From a virus, in the IMG/VR virus record IMGVR_UViG_3300008110_000066, positions 1 to 57,639 of that record: 57,639 nt of DNA, one strand, 5' to 3'. Numbering within the stretch: position 1 is the first letter of the stretch; each line of letters begins with the position of its first letter. Under the pieces are notes generated by a model that ran no database searches, was not told the DNA's origin, and saw only the letters and a list, made by a program, of their open reading frames with translations. The translations under genes and the position numbers were made by a program. Shown one piece after another: positions 1 to 10,300 of this stretch.

Positions 1-2
1 TT

Positions 3-36
3 TTCAGGTAAAAATTTTAATTATTTTTATCCTGAA
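3..36. repeat. inverted repeat at left edge
   Basis: TTCAGG (3-8) pairs with CCTGAA (31-36), and TAAAAA (9-14) with TTTTTA (24-29), giving about 12 base pairs with one bulged base. It could be the terminator of a gene lying outside the window or simply AT-rich symmetry. No run of T follows on the plus strand. Confidence 0.3.
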
Positions 37-54
37 TTTATCAAAAACTAATAC

Positions 55-62
55 TATTTATT
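55..62 (+). promoter_or_regulatory. TATTTATT box upstream of helicase operon
   Basis: TATTTATT lies 23 nt before the helicase ATG, and an AAAGGAGAG Shine-Dalgarno-like stretch (70-78) sits between them. It belongs to the recurring TATTTATN box seen before many transcription units in this window. The promoter role is inferred. Confidence 0.35.
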
Positions 63-85
63 TTTACTAAAGGAGAGAAAACTAT

Positions 86-1468
86 ATGGCGACAGGTAAA
101 AATTTTGAGTATTTGGGTAATACTTTTCAGTTACAATTATTAAATCAAATTATTGTTGATAAAGATTTTTCACACTCAATTATTGATGTGATCGAGAACA
201 ATTATTTTGAAAACAAGTATTTTAAAATCATCATTCAGATGATTAGAGAGTATTATACAAAGTATGACCATACACCGTCGTTTGAAACGCTAGAACAAAT
301 TACAAAATCGGAATTACAACAAGAACTTGCATCTAAAATTGTTATGGATACAATAAAGAAAATTAAAGATGCACCTATCGAGGGAGTGGGTTTTGTACAA
401 GAAAAGGCTTTAAAATTCTGTAAACAACAAGAACTACAAAAAGTAATGGGTAAGGCTCAGAAGATCATTGATGGTGGTGAGTTCGAGAACTATGATACAC
501 TTGAAGAAATGGTCAAAACCGCTCTTCAAGTTGGTGCAAAAGATACTTCTATGTTGGATGTATTCTCTAATCTTGATCAAGTACTTGAAGACGATTATAG
601 ACACCCAATTCCAATGGGAATACCTGGTATTGACAGATTGTTAAAAGGAGGTTTGGCAAAAGGAGAAATTGGTGTTATATTAGCTCCTACTGGAGTTGGT
701 AAATCAACAGTCTTAACTAAGATGGCAAACCATGCGTTTAACTTAGGGTTCAACGTCCTTCAGATCTTTTTTGAGGATAACCCAAAGGTAATTCAAAGAA
801 AGCACTTCACTTTATGGACTAAGATTCATCCTGACGATTTGTCAGAAAAAAAAGATGAGGTGATGAAAAAAGTTAGAGAAATTGAGGATTCTATGCCAAA
901 TAAGTTAATTATGAAAAAGTTACCATCAGATACTATGACGATGTTACAAATCAAAAATCAAATTAGAAAAATGGTTTCTGATGGAATTAAAATTGATATG
1001 ATTGTTTTAGATTACATAGATTGTATTGTACCCGACAAGAACTTAGGTGATGAATGGAAAAGTGAAGGTTCGGTGATGAGAGCATTTGAAGCTATGTGTC
1101 ACGAAATGAATCTTGTTGGTTGGACCGCAACTCAAGGTAACAGATCTTCCATATCATCGGAAGTTGTGACTACAGATCAAATGGGTGGCTCAATTAAGAA
1201 AGCACAGGTAGGACATGTTATTATTTCAGTGGCAAAAACATTACAACAAAAAGAAATGAAATTGGCTACTATTGCAATAACTAAGTCTCGAATTGGTGAT
1301 GACGGTGTTGTGTTTGAAAACTGTAAGTTTGATAACGCAATGATTGAAATAGATACAGAAAGCTCAATGACTTTTTTAGGTCTTGAAGAACAAAAAGAAG
1401 AAAGACAAAGACAACGTGTTAAAGAACTTTTAGAAAAAAGAAAACAACGAGAAACACAGTCAAATTAA
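86..1468 (+). CDS. DnaB/gp41-type replicative DNA helicase
   Basis: This is a hexameric 5'-3' replicative helicase of the RecA/DnaB fold, the equivalent of T4 gp41. The N-terminal ~150 residues are helical, as in DnaB-family N domains. A conserved GIPGIDRLLKGGL segment precedes a clear Walker A, APTGVGKST, at about residues 199-207. Walker B is DMIVLDYID near 306-314, and a TQGNRSS segment near 350 fits the later RecA motifs. The C-terminus is a charged Glu/Arg/Gln tail. At 460 residues it is close to T4 gp41. It is the first gene of an operon with nrdB and nrdA. The matching primase is far away at 32.1 kb, so the two are not co-transcribed. A good Shine-Dalgarno (AAAGGAG) supports the start. 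Confidence 0.9.
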   Translation: MATGKNFEYLGNTFQLQLLNQIIVDKDFSHSIIDVIENNYFENKYFKIIIQMIREYYTKYDHTPSFETLEQITKSELQQELASKIVMDTIKKIKDAPIEGVGFVQEKALKFCKQQELQKVMGKAQKIIDGGEFENYDTLEEMVKTALQVGAKDTSMLDVFSNLDQVLEDDYRHPIPMGIPGIDRLLKGGLAKGEIGVILAPTGVGKSTVLTKMANHAFNLGFNVLQIFFEDNPKVIQRKHFTLWTKIHPDDLSEKKDEVMKKVREIEDSMPNKLIMKKLPSDTMTMLQIKNQIRKMVSDGIKIDMIVLDYIDCIVPDKNLGDEWKSEGSVMRAFEAMCHEMNLVGWTATQGNRSSISSEVVTTDQMGGSIKKAQVGHVIISVAKTLQQKEMKLATIAITKSRIGDDGVVFENCKFDNAMIEIDTESSMTFLGLEEQKEERQRQRVKELLEKRKQRETQSN

Positions 1469-1491
1469 CAAATAAATAAATTTTATAATAA

Positions 1492-2439
1492 ATGGAAAAA
1501 ATACTAGTAGAAAATCCTGGTCGGTTCGTCATCTTCCCTATCGAACACAATGATATATGGGAATTTTACAAACAACACCAAGCGGCGTTTTGGACAGCAG
1601 AAGAGGTGGATTTAACTAATGACATTAGGGATTGGGAAAATTTAACAGACAATGAAAAATACTTCGTTAAGAACGTATTATCATTCTTTGCCGCATCAGA
1701 CGGAATTGTAAACGAAAACTTAGCGGAAAATTTTTACCGAGAGGTACAATACCCTGAGGCAAAATTCTTTTACGGGTTCCAATTAGCGATGGAAAACATT
1801 CACTCACTTATGTATTCATTATTGATTGACACTTACATCAACAACCCCAAAGAAAAAGATGAATGTTTCAACGCAATAGATAGATTACCAGCAGTTCAAA
1901 AGAAAGCAAAGTGGGCTTTAGAATGGATTGAAAAGGCTTCCTTTGCAGAAAGATTAGTTGCATTTGCGGCTGTTGAAGGTATATTTTTTTCAGGTTCGTT
2001 TTGTTCTATTTTTTGGATGAAATCAAGAGGAATTATGCAAGGATTATGTAACGCTAACTCACTTATTTTCAAAGACGAAAACTTACATTGTGATTTTGCA
2101 ATTCACTTATTAAATAATCACTTAGAGAATAAACCGTCTGAAAAAAGAATTAAAGAAATTTTATTGTCGGCTCTTGAAATTGAAAAAGAATTCATTACAG
2201 AATCACTTCCTGTTTCTTTAATCGGTATGAACTCAAACTTAATGAAACAATATCTTGAGTTTGTGGTTGATGGATTACTGATGAAAATGGGATGTAGTAA
2301 AGAATTTAATGTGGAACAACCATTCAAATTTATGGAACAAATCGCTGTTGAAACCAAGGGTAATTTCTTTGAGTCGAGAACAATGGAATATCAGAAAGCA
2401 AAACTGAATGAAACAATAACATTTACAGACGACTTTTAA
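1492..2439 (+). CDS. nrdB: class Ia ribonucleotide reductase, small (R2) subunit
   Basis: This subunit houses the diiron-tyrosyl radical that starts reduction of ribonucleotides to deoxyribonucleotides, supplying dNTPs for phage replication. The ENIHSLMY segment reproduces the metal ligands Glu and His and the radical Tyr with the spacing of E. coli Glu115-His118-Tyr122. A second ligand cluster is KDENLHCDF, and the first Asp ligand falls in FFAASDGIV. The C-terminus ends in FTDDF, the usual tail that docks on the large subunit. At 315 residues it is compact, as in phage and bacterial R2 proteins. It lies 23 nt after the helicase and 10 nt before nrdA, so a single operon is likely. Confidence 0.95.
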   Translation: MEKILVENPGRFVIFPIEHNDIWEFYKQHQAAFWTAEEVDLTNDIRDWENLTDNEKYFVKNVLSFFAASDGIVNENLAENFYREVQYPEAKFFYGFQLAMENIHSLMYSLLIDTYINNPKEKDECFNAIDRLPAVQKKAKWALEWIEKASFAERLVAFAAVEGIFFSGSFCSIFWMKSRGIMQGLCNANSLIFKDENLHCDFAIHLLNNHLENKPSEKRIKEILLSALEIEKEFITESLPVSLIGMNSNLMKQYLEFVVDGLLMKMGCSKEFNVEQPFKFMEQIAVETKGNFFESRTMEYQKAKLNETITFTDDF

Positions 2440-2449
2440 ATATTAGATT

Positions 2450-4879
2450 ATGTCATTAAAAATTATTAAACGAGGTGGTGAGGTTGTCTCATTTAATCCA
2501 CAAAAGATTTACAACAGAGTAAAACGATCTGCGAAAGGTTTGAATGTAAATTCAGACGAGATCTTTATTAAAGTTATTACTTCAGTACCAACTGAAGGTG
2601 AAGTAACCACAAAAGAACTTGACAAGTTGGTTTACGAGATTGCAGCATCTTATACAGGTAGTCATCATGACTACTCAAGATTAGCGTCATCGGTTGCAAT
2701 TTCTTCATATCATAAAGAAACAAATGATAGTTTTTCACAAACTATGATGCAACTTTATGAGGATGGGATTATAAATAAGAAACTTATTGAGACCATTAAA
2801 GAATACGGAGAAGATACAATTGATGCGGTAATCAATCACGAAAATGATTATAACTTTGATTACTTTGCTTGGAGATCATTACAAGAAATGTATCTACTGA
2901 AACGACCAAATGGAAAAGTAATTGAAAGACCACAACATATGTACATGAGAGTTGCATTATGGGTCACTTCAAATATTACAGACGCATTTGAATATTATAG
3001 ATCATTATCTGAACAACTAATTTCAAAGGCAACACCAATTATGATTAACTCAGGTACTAAAGTTCCTCAATTAGCATCTTGCGTACTTCATTATAATGAC
3101 GCTGATTCAAGAAAAGGTTTGTTAGATACATTGACAGATATTTCTACGTTTTCATCCGATGCTGCAGGTATTGGATTATCTATGTCTAACATTCGTAGTA
3201 AAGAAAGTAGAATTTCTAGTTCAGGCGGATATGCTGGAGGTTTGTTAAAATATTTAAAAATTGTAAATGAATCACTCAGATTCTTCAATCAGCAAGGTCG
3301 TCGACCAGGATCGGCAGCAATATATCTTGAACCATGGCACAAAGATATATTTGATTTGTTAGACATTAAAAAGAACACAGGAGCCGAAGAGTTAAGAGCC
3401 CGTGATTTATTTACAGCTCTGTGGATTCCTGACAACTTTATGAGGGCGGTAAAAGAAAACAATAATTGGTATCTATTCTGTCCTAACGACATAAAGAAAG
3501 CAGGTTTGAAACCATTACAAGAATGTTATGGAGATGAATATGAAGAGGTTTATGACAAAGCGGTAACTATGGGACTTGGTAAAAAAGTTAAGGCTCAAGA
3601 TATTTGGAGTAAAATTGTAGAGTCCCAAGTAGAAACAGGAGTTCCATACCTTTGTTCTAAGGACAATGCAAATCGTAAAACTAATCATCAGAACATTGGT
3701 GTCATTAAACAATCCAATCTTTGTAATGAGATTTATCAATATACTGACGAAGAAACAACCGCAATTTGTACACTTTCATCTATGGTATTGAAAAACTTTA
3801 TTAAATCAGGAAAATTTGATTTTGAACTTTTATTTAGTGAAGTTCGTAAAGTTGTCCGATCTTTGAATAAAGTAGTAGATATAAATAACTATTCAACTGA
3901 TAAAGGTAAAAAAGGTGGTTTAGAGCAAAGAGCAATTGCTATTGGTACTCAAGGGTTGGCGGACGTGTTCTATTTAATGGATTATATTTTTACTTCCGAA
4001 GAGGCGAAAAAATTAAACAGGGATATCTTTGAAACTATCTACTACGCTGCGATTTACGAAAGTAATCAATTGTGTATGAACGGTAAATACAAACCATACA
4101 ATTTTTTTGAAGGGTCACCAATGTCCAAAGGAACATTTCAATTCGATATGTGGAATTTGGATGAAACAAAACTTTCAGGAATGTGGGATTGGAACAAATT
4201 GAAAGAAAATGTTAGATCTTACGGTGTTTGTAATTCATTGTTTACAGCTCAAATGCCAGTCGCTTCATCAGCAAAAATTACTGGTTCATACGAAATGACA
4301 GAACCTGCACATTCGGCAATTTTTAATAGACGAGTTGTTGGAGGTGAAATTATGATTGTTAACAAATATCTAATCAATGATTTTGAAAAAATTGGAATTT
4401 GGTCTGAAGATTTAAAAAATGAAATTATTTTTAATGAAGGATCAATTCAAAATATTAACTTTAACAATTATTTAGATTCCGAAGATAAAAATTACAATAA
4501 GAAAGTTAAACGAATTGAACACTTAATTCCTAAATATAAAACAATTTGGGAAATTTCACAAAAACAACTTATTGATATGGCGGCAGATAGAGCGCCATTT
4601 ATTGACCAATCACAATCGATGAATATCTATATGTCTAACCCTACATTATCAAAAATTACTTCGTCACATTTTCACTCTTGGGAGAGTGGATTGAAAACAC
4701 TTTGTTATTATGTCAGAACTAAGGCAATTTCAACAGGAGCAAAACACTTGGCGATGGATATATCCAAAAGAGAAAAACCAAAGTCAACACCCGAACCTCC
4801 TAAAGTGGATTATTCACATTTAAATTTACCAGCAAGACCCGATAATTCTGACTTTGAATGTTTTGGTTGTTCATCTTAA
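2450..4879 (+). CDS. nrdA: class Ia ribonucleotide reductase, large (R1) subunit
   Basis: This catalytic subunit reduces ribonucleoside diphosphates using the radical delivered by NrdB. Residues 1-90 form an ATP-cone-like allosteric domain. The active-site motif NLCNEI matches the N437/C439/E441 triad of E. coli R1. The paired redox cysteines are visible in QLASCVL and ICTLSS. The C-terminus ends CFGCSS, a CxxC redox tail that is re-reduced by thioredoxin or glutaredoxin. It has full family length (809 residues). It is the last gene of the operon and is followed by a strong terminator. No anaerobic (class III) enzyme is seen nearby. Confidence 0.95.
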   Translation: MSLKIIKRGGEVVSFNPQKIYNRVKRSAKGLNVNSDEIFIKVITSVPTEGEVTTKELDKLVYEIAASYTGSHHDYSRLASSVAISSYHKETNDSFSQTMMQLYEDGIINKKLIETIKEYGEDTIDAVINHENDYNFDYFAWRSLQEMYLLKRPNGKVIERPQHMYMRVALWVTSNITDAFEYYRSLSEQLISKATPIMINSGTKVPQLASCVLHYNDADSRKGLLDTLTDISTFSSDAAGIGLSMSNIRSKESRISSSGGYAGGLLKYLKIVNESLRFFNQQGRRPGSAAIYLEPWHKDIFDLLDIKKNTGAEELRARDLFTALWIPDNFMRAVKENNNWYLFCPNDIKKAGLKPLQECYGDEYEEVYDKAVTMGLGKKVKAQDIWSKIVESQVETGVPYLCSKDNANRKTNHQNIGVIKQSNLCNEIYQYTDEETTAICTLSSMVLKNFIKSGKFDFELLFSEVRKVVRSLNKVVDINNYSTDKGKKGGLEQRAIAIGTQGLADVFYLMDYIFTSEEAKKLNRDIFETIYYAAIYESNQLCMNGKYKPYNFFEGSPMSKGTFQFDMWNLDETKLSGMWDWNKLKENVRSYGVCNSLFTAQMPVASSAKITGSYEMTEPAHSAIFNRRVVGGEIMIVNKYLINDFEKIGIWSEDLKNEIIFNEGSIQNINFNNYLDSEDKNYNKKVKRIEHLIPKYKTIWEISQKQLIDMAADRAPFIDQSQSMNIYMSNPTLSKITSSHFHSWESGLKTLCYYVRTKAISTGAKHLAMDISKREKPKSTPEPPKVDYSHLNLPARPDNSDFECFGCSS

Positions 4880-4902
4880 AAACTTTTAAGTTTATTAAAA
4901 TT

Positions 4903-4932
4903 AAAAATCACGGATACTCGTGATTTTTTTTT
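4903..4932 (+). terminator. rho-independent terminator after nrdA
   Basis: AAAAATCACG (4903-4912) pairs perfectly with CGTGATTTTT (4919-4928) around a 6-nt loop and runs into a T tract. It separates the nucleotide-metabolism operon from the tail module. Confidence 0.85.
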
Positions 4933-4953
4933 ACTTAAAAAAAACCTAACTTA

Positions 4954-4961
4954 TATTTATA
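4954..4961 (+). promoter_or_regulatory. TATTTATA box before the baseplate operon
   Basis: TATTTATA ends 6 nt before the ATG of the gp25-like gene and follows the nrdA terminator, so a new transcription start is expected here. It is a member of the recurring box, inferred to be a late promoter element. Confidence 0.5.
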
Positions 4962-4967
4962 TGTGAT

Positions 4968-5426
4968 ATGGCAAATGGTATAACTTATGGAATTTCGTTC
5001 CCTTTTGTGGATTCGTTTACAGGTAGATATTTGGACGTTACTAATTCTACTGAAGGTGAAATTAGATCTAATCTTGTTCATTTATTATTAACTAGAAAAG
5101 GTAGTAGGTATTTTTTGCCTGATTTTGGTACAAGATTATATGAATTTATCTTCGAACCGTTGGACGGTCCAACGTTTTCCGATATTGAGTCAGAAATAAG
5201 AGACACAGTAAGGACTTACATGCCTAATTTACAGGTAACTAATATAACCGTTGAACCAGGTTCTGCCGGTTTAGAGGACAAAGGTTATACTGTAAATCAA
5301 GATGGTGAAAGAGAATTTAGAGTTACTAACATTTCTAATTTAGAACATACGGCAAGAATCAAAATTGATTACAGAATAACAGATTCGGCTTTTGAATCAC
5401 AAGATTTTGTGATATTAAATATTTAA
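4968..5426 (+). CDS. baseplate wedge protein, T4 gp25-like
   Basis: This protein belongs to the GPW/gp25 family, a small lysozyme-fold-like component of contractile-tail baseplates that sits close to the tail tube and sheath. The family pattern is visible: SNLVHLLLTRKGSRYFLPDFGTRLYEFIFEP, followed by a conserved region of Asp/Ile-rich helix (SDIESEIRDTVRTYMP) and a β-strand ending. At 152 residues it is slightly longer than T4 gp25 (132). It sits 6 nt upstream of the J/gp6-like gene, the classic gp25-gp6 neighbourhood of contractile injection machines. It is the first gene of the late tail operon. Confidence 0.85.
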   Translation: MANGITYGISFPFVDSFTGRYLDVTNSTEGEIRSNLVHLLLTRKGSRYFLPDFGTRLYEFIFEPLDGPTFSDIESEIRDTVRTYMPNLQVTNITVEPGSAGLEDKGYTVNQDGEREFRVTNISNLEHTARIKIDYRITDSAFESQDFVILNI

Positions 5427-5432
5427 TAATAT

Positions 5433-7274
5433 ATGGCAGAGAAAAAAATATCCTATACGGTTAGGGATTTCCAAGGAGTAAGAACAGAGCTTATAAATTT
5501 TACTAGAACTTACTATCCTGATTTAGTACAAAATTTCAATGACGCTGGTATTTTTTCAGTCATGTTAGATTTGAATGCTGCAGTAACTGATAATTTAAAT
5601 TATCAAATAGACAGAAGTATTCAAGAAACCGTTTTACAGTTTGCACAACAAAAAAATTCCGTTTATAATATTGCAAGAACTTATGGTTTAAAAATACCAG
5701 GTCAAAGACCTTCCGTTGCGTTAGTGGACTTTTCAATCACAGTTCCGGCATTTGGAGATAGAGAAGATATAAGATATTGTGGTGTCTTGAGAAGAGGTTC
5801 ACAAGTAAATGGGGCTGGACAACCTTTTGAAACTGTTTATGATATTGATTTTGCATCACCAATAAACGCTGAAGGATCACCAAATAGAGTAAAAATCCCT
5901 AATTTTGACTCTAGTGGTAAGTTGATCAACTATACAATAGTTAAACGAGAAGTTGTAGTTAACGGGATCACTAAAGTTTTCAAAAGAGTAGTTACCCCAA
6001 ATGATGTAAAACCATATTTTGAATTATTTTTACCTGAAAAAAACATTTTAGGAATTTCAAGTGTGTTATTAAAATCAGGTACACAATATTCCACTATACC
6101 AAATCCACAGGATTTTCTCACATTAGGACCTGAAAGATGGTTTGAAGTTGACGCTTTAGTACAAGATAGGGTATTTGTTGAAGACCCAACTAAAGTATCT
6201 GATCAACCTGGTATTAAAGTAGGTAGATATATTACAACGTCCAACAAATTTATTTCGGAATATACACCTGAAGGATTTTGTAAAATAACATTCGGTGGGG
6301 GTAATATTTCCGCTGAAGAACAATTGAGAGAATTTGCTAGAGATGGTAAAGGATTTGATTTGAGTAGATACACCAATAATTATTCTTTGGGTGCCGCTCT
6401 AACACCAAATACTACTTTGTTCGTTCAATATAGAATTGGTGGAGGACTTGCTAGTAATGTCGGTCTAAACACTATAAATCAAATAGGTACAGTATCATTT
6501 GCGGTTAATGGACCTTCCGAGTCTGTAAACAGAAGTGTTATAAACAGCTTACAGTGTAATAACGTAACTGCCGCAATTGGAGGATCAAATATACCAACGA
6601 CTGAAGATGTTAGAAATTTGGTTTCATTTAATTTTGCAGCACAAAACAGAGCGGTTACGGTAAATGATTACAATTCTTTAATTAGAACAATGCCTTCTCA
6701 GTTTGGAGCTCCTGCAAAAGTTGCAATCACAGAAGAAAATAATAAGATAAGAATAAAAATGTTATCTTATGATACAAGTGGTAGTCTTACTAATGTTGTC
6801 TCTAACACCTTAAAACAAAATGTTGCAAATTATTTATCAAACTATAGAATGATAAATGATTATATTTCAATCGAAGCTGCAGAAACTATAGATCTTTCAG
6901 TAACTGTTGACGTTGTGTTGGATAATAGTCAAAACCAAGGTGCGATTATTTCTAAAACTATACAAATAGTTTCTGAGTTCTTTAACCCACTTGTTAGGGA
7001 GTTAGGTCAAAATGTTAATATATCTGAATTAAGAAGGTTAATACAATCCGAAAATGGAATTGTTAGTCTTTCTGACATTTCGTTCTTTAATCAAGTTGGA
7101 GGTCAGTATTCATCGGCACAAACATCAATGCCATATTCAAACCCATTAACAAGACAAATCCAACCAACTGCGGATACTATCTTTGCAACCCCAACACAAA
7201 TCTATCAAATTAGATATCCAAATAAGGATATAAATGTTAGGGTTCTCAACCTTAAATCGGTTAACTTTTCATAG
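5433..7274 (+). CDS. baseplate wedge protein, gp6/J-like
   Basis: This is a baseplate J / T4 gp6 family protein, which forms the inner ring of the baseplate wedge. The N-terminus has the typical J signature: an Arg-rich opening (RDFQGVRTELINFTRTYYPD), then a long helix after LDLNAAVTDNLNYQIDRS. The centre is β-rich. The stretch around residues 385-410 (AAQNRAVTVNDYNSLIRTMP) resembles the conserved J-family segment that begins 'R.vT..Dy..L', and the C-terminal part resembles the remaining J-family α/β region. At 613 residues it matches T4 gp6 (660). It lies directly after the gp25-like gene. Confidence 0.85.
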   Translation: MAEKKISYTVRDFQGVRTELINFTRTYYPDLVQNFNDAGIFSVMLDLNAAVTDNLNYQIDRSIQETVLQFAQQKNSVYNIARTYGLKIPGQRPSVALVDFSITVPAFGDREDIRYCGVLRRGSQVNGAGQPFETVYDIDFASPINAEGSPNRVKIPNFDSSGKLINYTIVKREVVVNGITKVFKRVVTPNDVKPYFELFLPEKNILGISSVLLKSGTQYSTIPNPQDFLTLGPERWFEVDALVQDRVFVEDPTKVSDQPGIKVGRYITTSNKFISEYTPEGFCKITFGGGNISAEEQLREFARDGKGFDLSRYTNNYSLGAALTPNTTLFVQYRIGGGLASNVGLNTINQIGTVSFAVNGPSESVNRSVINSLQCNNVTAAIGGSNIPTTEDVRNLVSFNFAAQNRAVTVNDYNSLIRTMPSQFGAPAKVAITEENNKIRIKMLSYDTSGSLTNVVSNTLKQNVANYLSNYRMINDYISIEAAETIDLSVTVDVVLDNSQNQGAIISKTIQIVSEFFNPLVRELGQNVNISELRRLIQSENGIVSLSDISFFNQVGGQYSSAQTSMPYSNPLTRQIQPTADTIFATPTQIYQIRYPNKDINVRVLNLKSVNFS

Positions 7275-7295
7275 CGATTTATTTTTATAAAAACA

Positions 7296-7333
7296 AGTTT
7301 ATCTTTTCTAAAATAGGAAATAAACTATTTATG
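7296..7333 (+). promoter_or_regulatory. intergenic region with inverted repeat and TATTTATG box
   Basis: The 75-nt gap holds AGTTTAT (7296-7302) and its inverse ATAAACT (7320-7326), which overlaps a TATTTATG box (7326-7333) 16 nt before the next ATG. A second, weaker ATTTATT is at 7276-7282. A separate late promoter for the giant tail protein is plausible. Confidence 0.35.
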
Positions 7334-7349
7334 AAAAAACGAATTTTTA

Positions 7350-10300
7350 ATGCCCAAATCATATAGAATTAGGACTGAAGTTGGTGTTGATAAATATATC
7401 AATGTGAACCTCGAACAAGATTGGGAATCTTTAGAGATACTTTCTTTGAAGATTTTAGCCGATGACTTATACACACGTTTCTGTGCCGATTACGGTGTTG
7501 TTGTTGGTAGAGTTTTTGTAAATAATGGTTTTGGTTTACCAAAGGCGAAAGTATCGGTATTTATTCCTTTGGAAGATGCGGATGAATTAGACCCTGTGAT
7601 ATCAGAACTATATCCATACAAAACAATTACAGACACTAACGAGGCTGGTTATAGATATAATTTATTACCAAAACTACCATCATACAATGGACATCAATCG
7701 ACAGGATCATTTCCTAACGTTGGTGACGTTTTAATGGATGAATCATATATTGAGGTTTATGACAAGTACTATAGATATACGGTTACCACAAATGAGAGTG
7801 GTGACTTTATGATTTTTGGAGTACCAATCGGAAATCAAACAATAGTAATGGACGTTGACCTATCGGATATTGGATGTTTTTCACTATCCCCACAAGACTT
7901 GATACAACAAGGATTGGCAACAGAAACTCAAGTTAATGGATCCACTTTTAGGACATCAACTAATTTGAGAGAACTACCTCAAATTAAAAATTTAGTTTTT
8001 GATGTTGACGTTAGACCTTTTTGGGGGGACGCCGAATTATGTCAAGTTGGAATAACAAGAGTTGATTTCGATTTAACTAAACAGGCAAATATCAATATAC
8101 AACCAACATCAATTTTTATGGGGTCGATTATATCGACAACTGATGATGATGCTCTTAAAGTAAGTTGTAAACCAAAAAACAACACAGGAAATCTTTGTGA
8201 ATTGGTTTCAGGTCCAGGTGAAATTAAATCTGTTAGACAGACTATAAACACAGATTCGAACGGACTTCCTTTACTTGAGGTTTATGATATTGAAGAAGAA
8301 GGAAAAGTTATAGATGGTGATGGGACATTTTTAATGAATGTACCAATGAATTTGGATTATGTTTTTACAAATGAATTTGGACAACAAGTTTTATCGGATG
8401 ATCCATCGAAAGGAATCCCAACAAAAGGAAAATATCGATTCAAATTTAAATGGCAAAATGACCAAGGACTACAAGGTAATTTTCAAAGGGCAGATTTTTT
8501 AGTACCTAATGTCAAAGAATATGGTTGGACTGGTAATTCAGACCCTTTTAATCAAAATCCAACTACCTTTACTTACCCTCAAATTCCAATTGGGTCAACT
8601 ACAGGAACAACATACACTTCACCCTCAAGTGTTGGATTGTCAAACCCTGTAACAATTAACGTAGAATCTTATTCTATCTATATTAACGGTGTTGTTTATA
8701 CAGGAACTTTAAATTCAATCACATTAAATCAAAATGATACTTTGTTGATTGTTGCAACACCTGTAGACCCTACTCAAGCACAAGATATTAGTTTTACTGA
8801 ATATCCATTACAATTATTTAAGTTGTTAAAATCATATGCTTTCAGCACTGATTGGGATGACTACGTTAATCCTCAAGAAGCTATAGATTGTGAAGATACT
8901 TTCTACGAATTTAAATACAACAAAGTATACACTACCGCAATGTTTTTGGATAGATATAAAAACGGCGTAGGTAGGGCAAAACATTTAGGTATTAAAGAAA
9001 TTGATAATAGAACATGTAAATCTACTGTTAACACATTTCCTGTAAATGATATTATTAGAAACTTTGATTTTATATTTTTTGTGTTCAACATACTCATTAA
9101 CATTTTAACATTCCCAATCTTAGTTTTATTATTTGTAGCGCATTTAATTGCACTACTTTGGCCAATTCTTAAATACCTATTATTATTCTTAGGTCCTTTC
9201 ATAATTGCTATGGGAGTACAGGCTGGTGTAGATTTGGCTTATTATATTGCTGAAACTTTTGCATTTACGCCACTTGGTGGACCTGTAGTTAATTTTGGTA
9301 CTTATCTACAAATTATTGCAAAAGGAATATATGCGTTGGCATTAGTCGCTGCCGGTGTCGTATTCACAATTTTTTATACAAAATTCTTTAAAGAAAGTTT
9401 AGATAATGGAAGAGTTTCTAACTTTCCAAGAATCGGTTTACCAATGATTGCATACCCTGATTGTACAAGCTGTGATTGTCAATGTGGTAATGCGACAATT
9501 GAGGATGGTTTTGATGAGAATGATATACAACAAGAAATTCAAGACGCTCAGGATGATTTAGGTGATTCATCATCAGGTTTTGGTTATGATATAACTTTTG
9601 CAGAACCAAATACGGTTTTAGCACCTTTGAGTTCACCAATAACTTATGAATTCGATCACCCAAATTTACAGGTAAATCAAGATGGTGATGATCCTTATGA
9701 TTGTGGTGGTGCTAGTCCTATATTTAAATCATTACAAACTTTAATAGGTAATGACGATATAGTTCCTGATTTAGCTGTCAGAGCAGTCCTTGATTTCAAA
9801 AGACTTGCGTCAGGTTATGATGTTCTGTCATCAACGGATCCGAACGCTTATTATACTGAGTTTTATTTATTACATGCCCCACAACCATTTTTATTTTCTG
9901 GAAAAGATAGTGCGGGTAGCGATGAAAGATTCTTTGGTTACCCAACATCAGTAACTTTACCTCAAAAATTGAACGACTTCAACACACGAGACAAATATTT
10001 CTATTCAAACACGTCAAGTGCTGCGGGTACAGGTGTGAATAGAATCAAAACTACCGTAAATCCCGGTTTAAGTTCCAATTTCTTCGAAGATCAAGTTTTG
10101 GTTGTGTTAATGAATGCAGGTACCGCATCACAAATTGGTGTCGGTGGGGTTTGTACGTTTCAGGACCCAAAATATACTGACTCACAATCTAGTAATAGAT
10201 TGATCAACTTAACAGGTGCAACTACAAATCAGTTCAATAATACCGCAATCACTGGTACTACTCTTACAGGACAAACTTCAGTAACCATAAATTACGCAAA

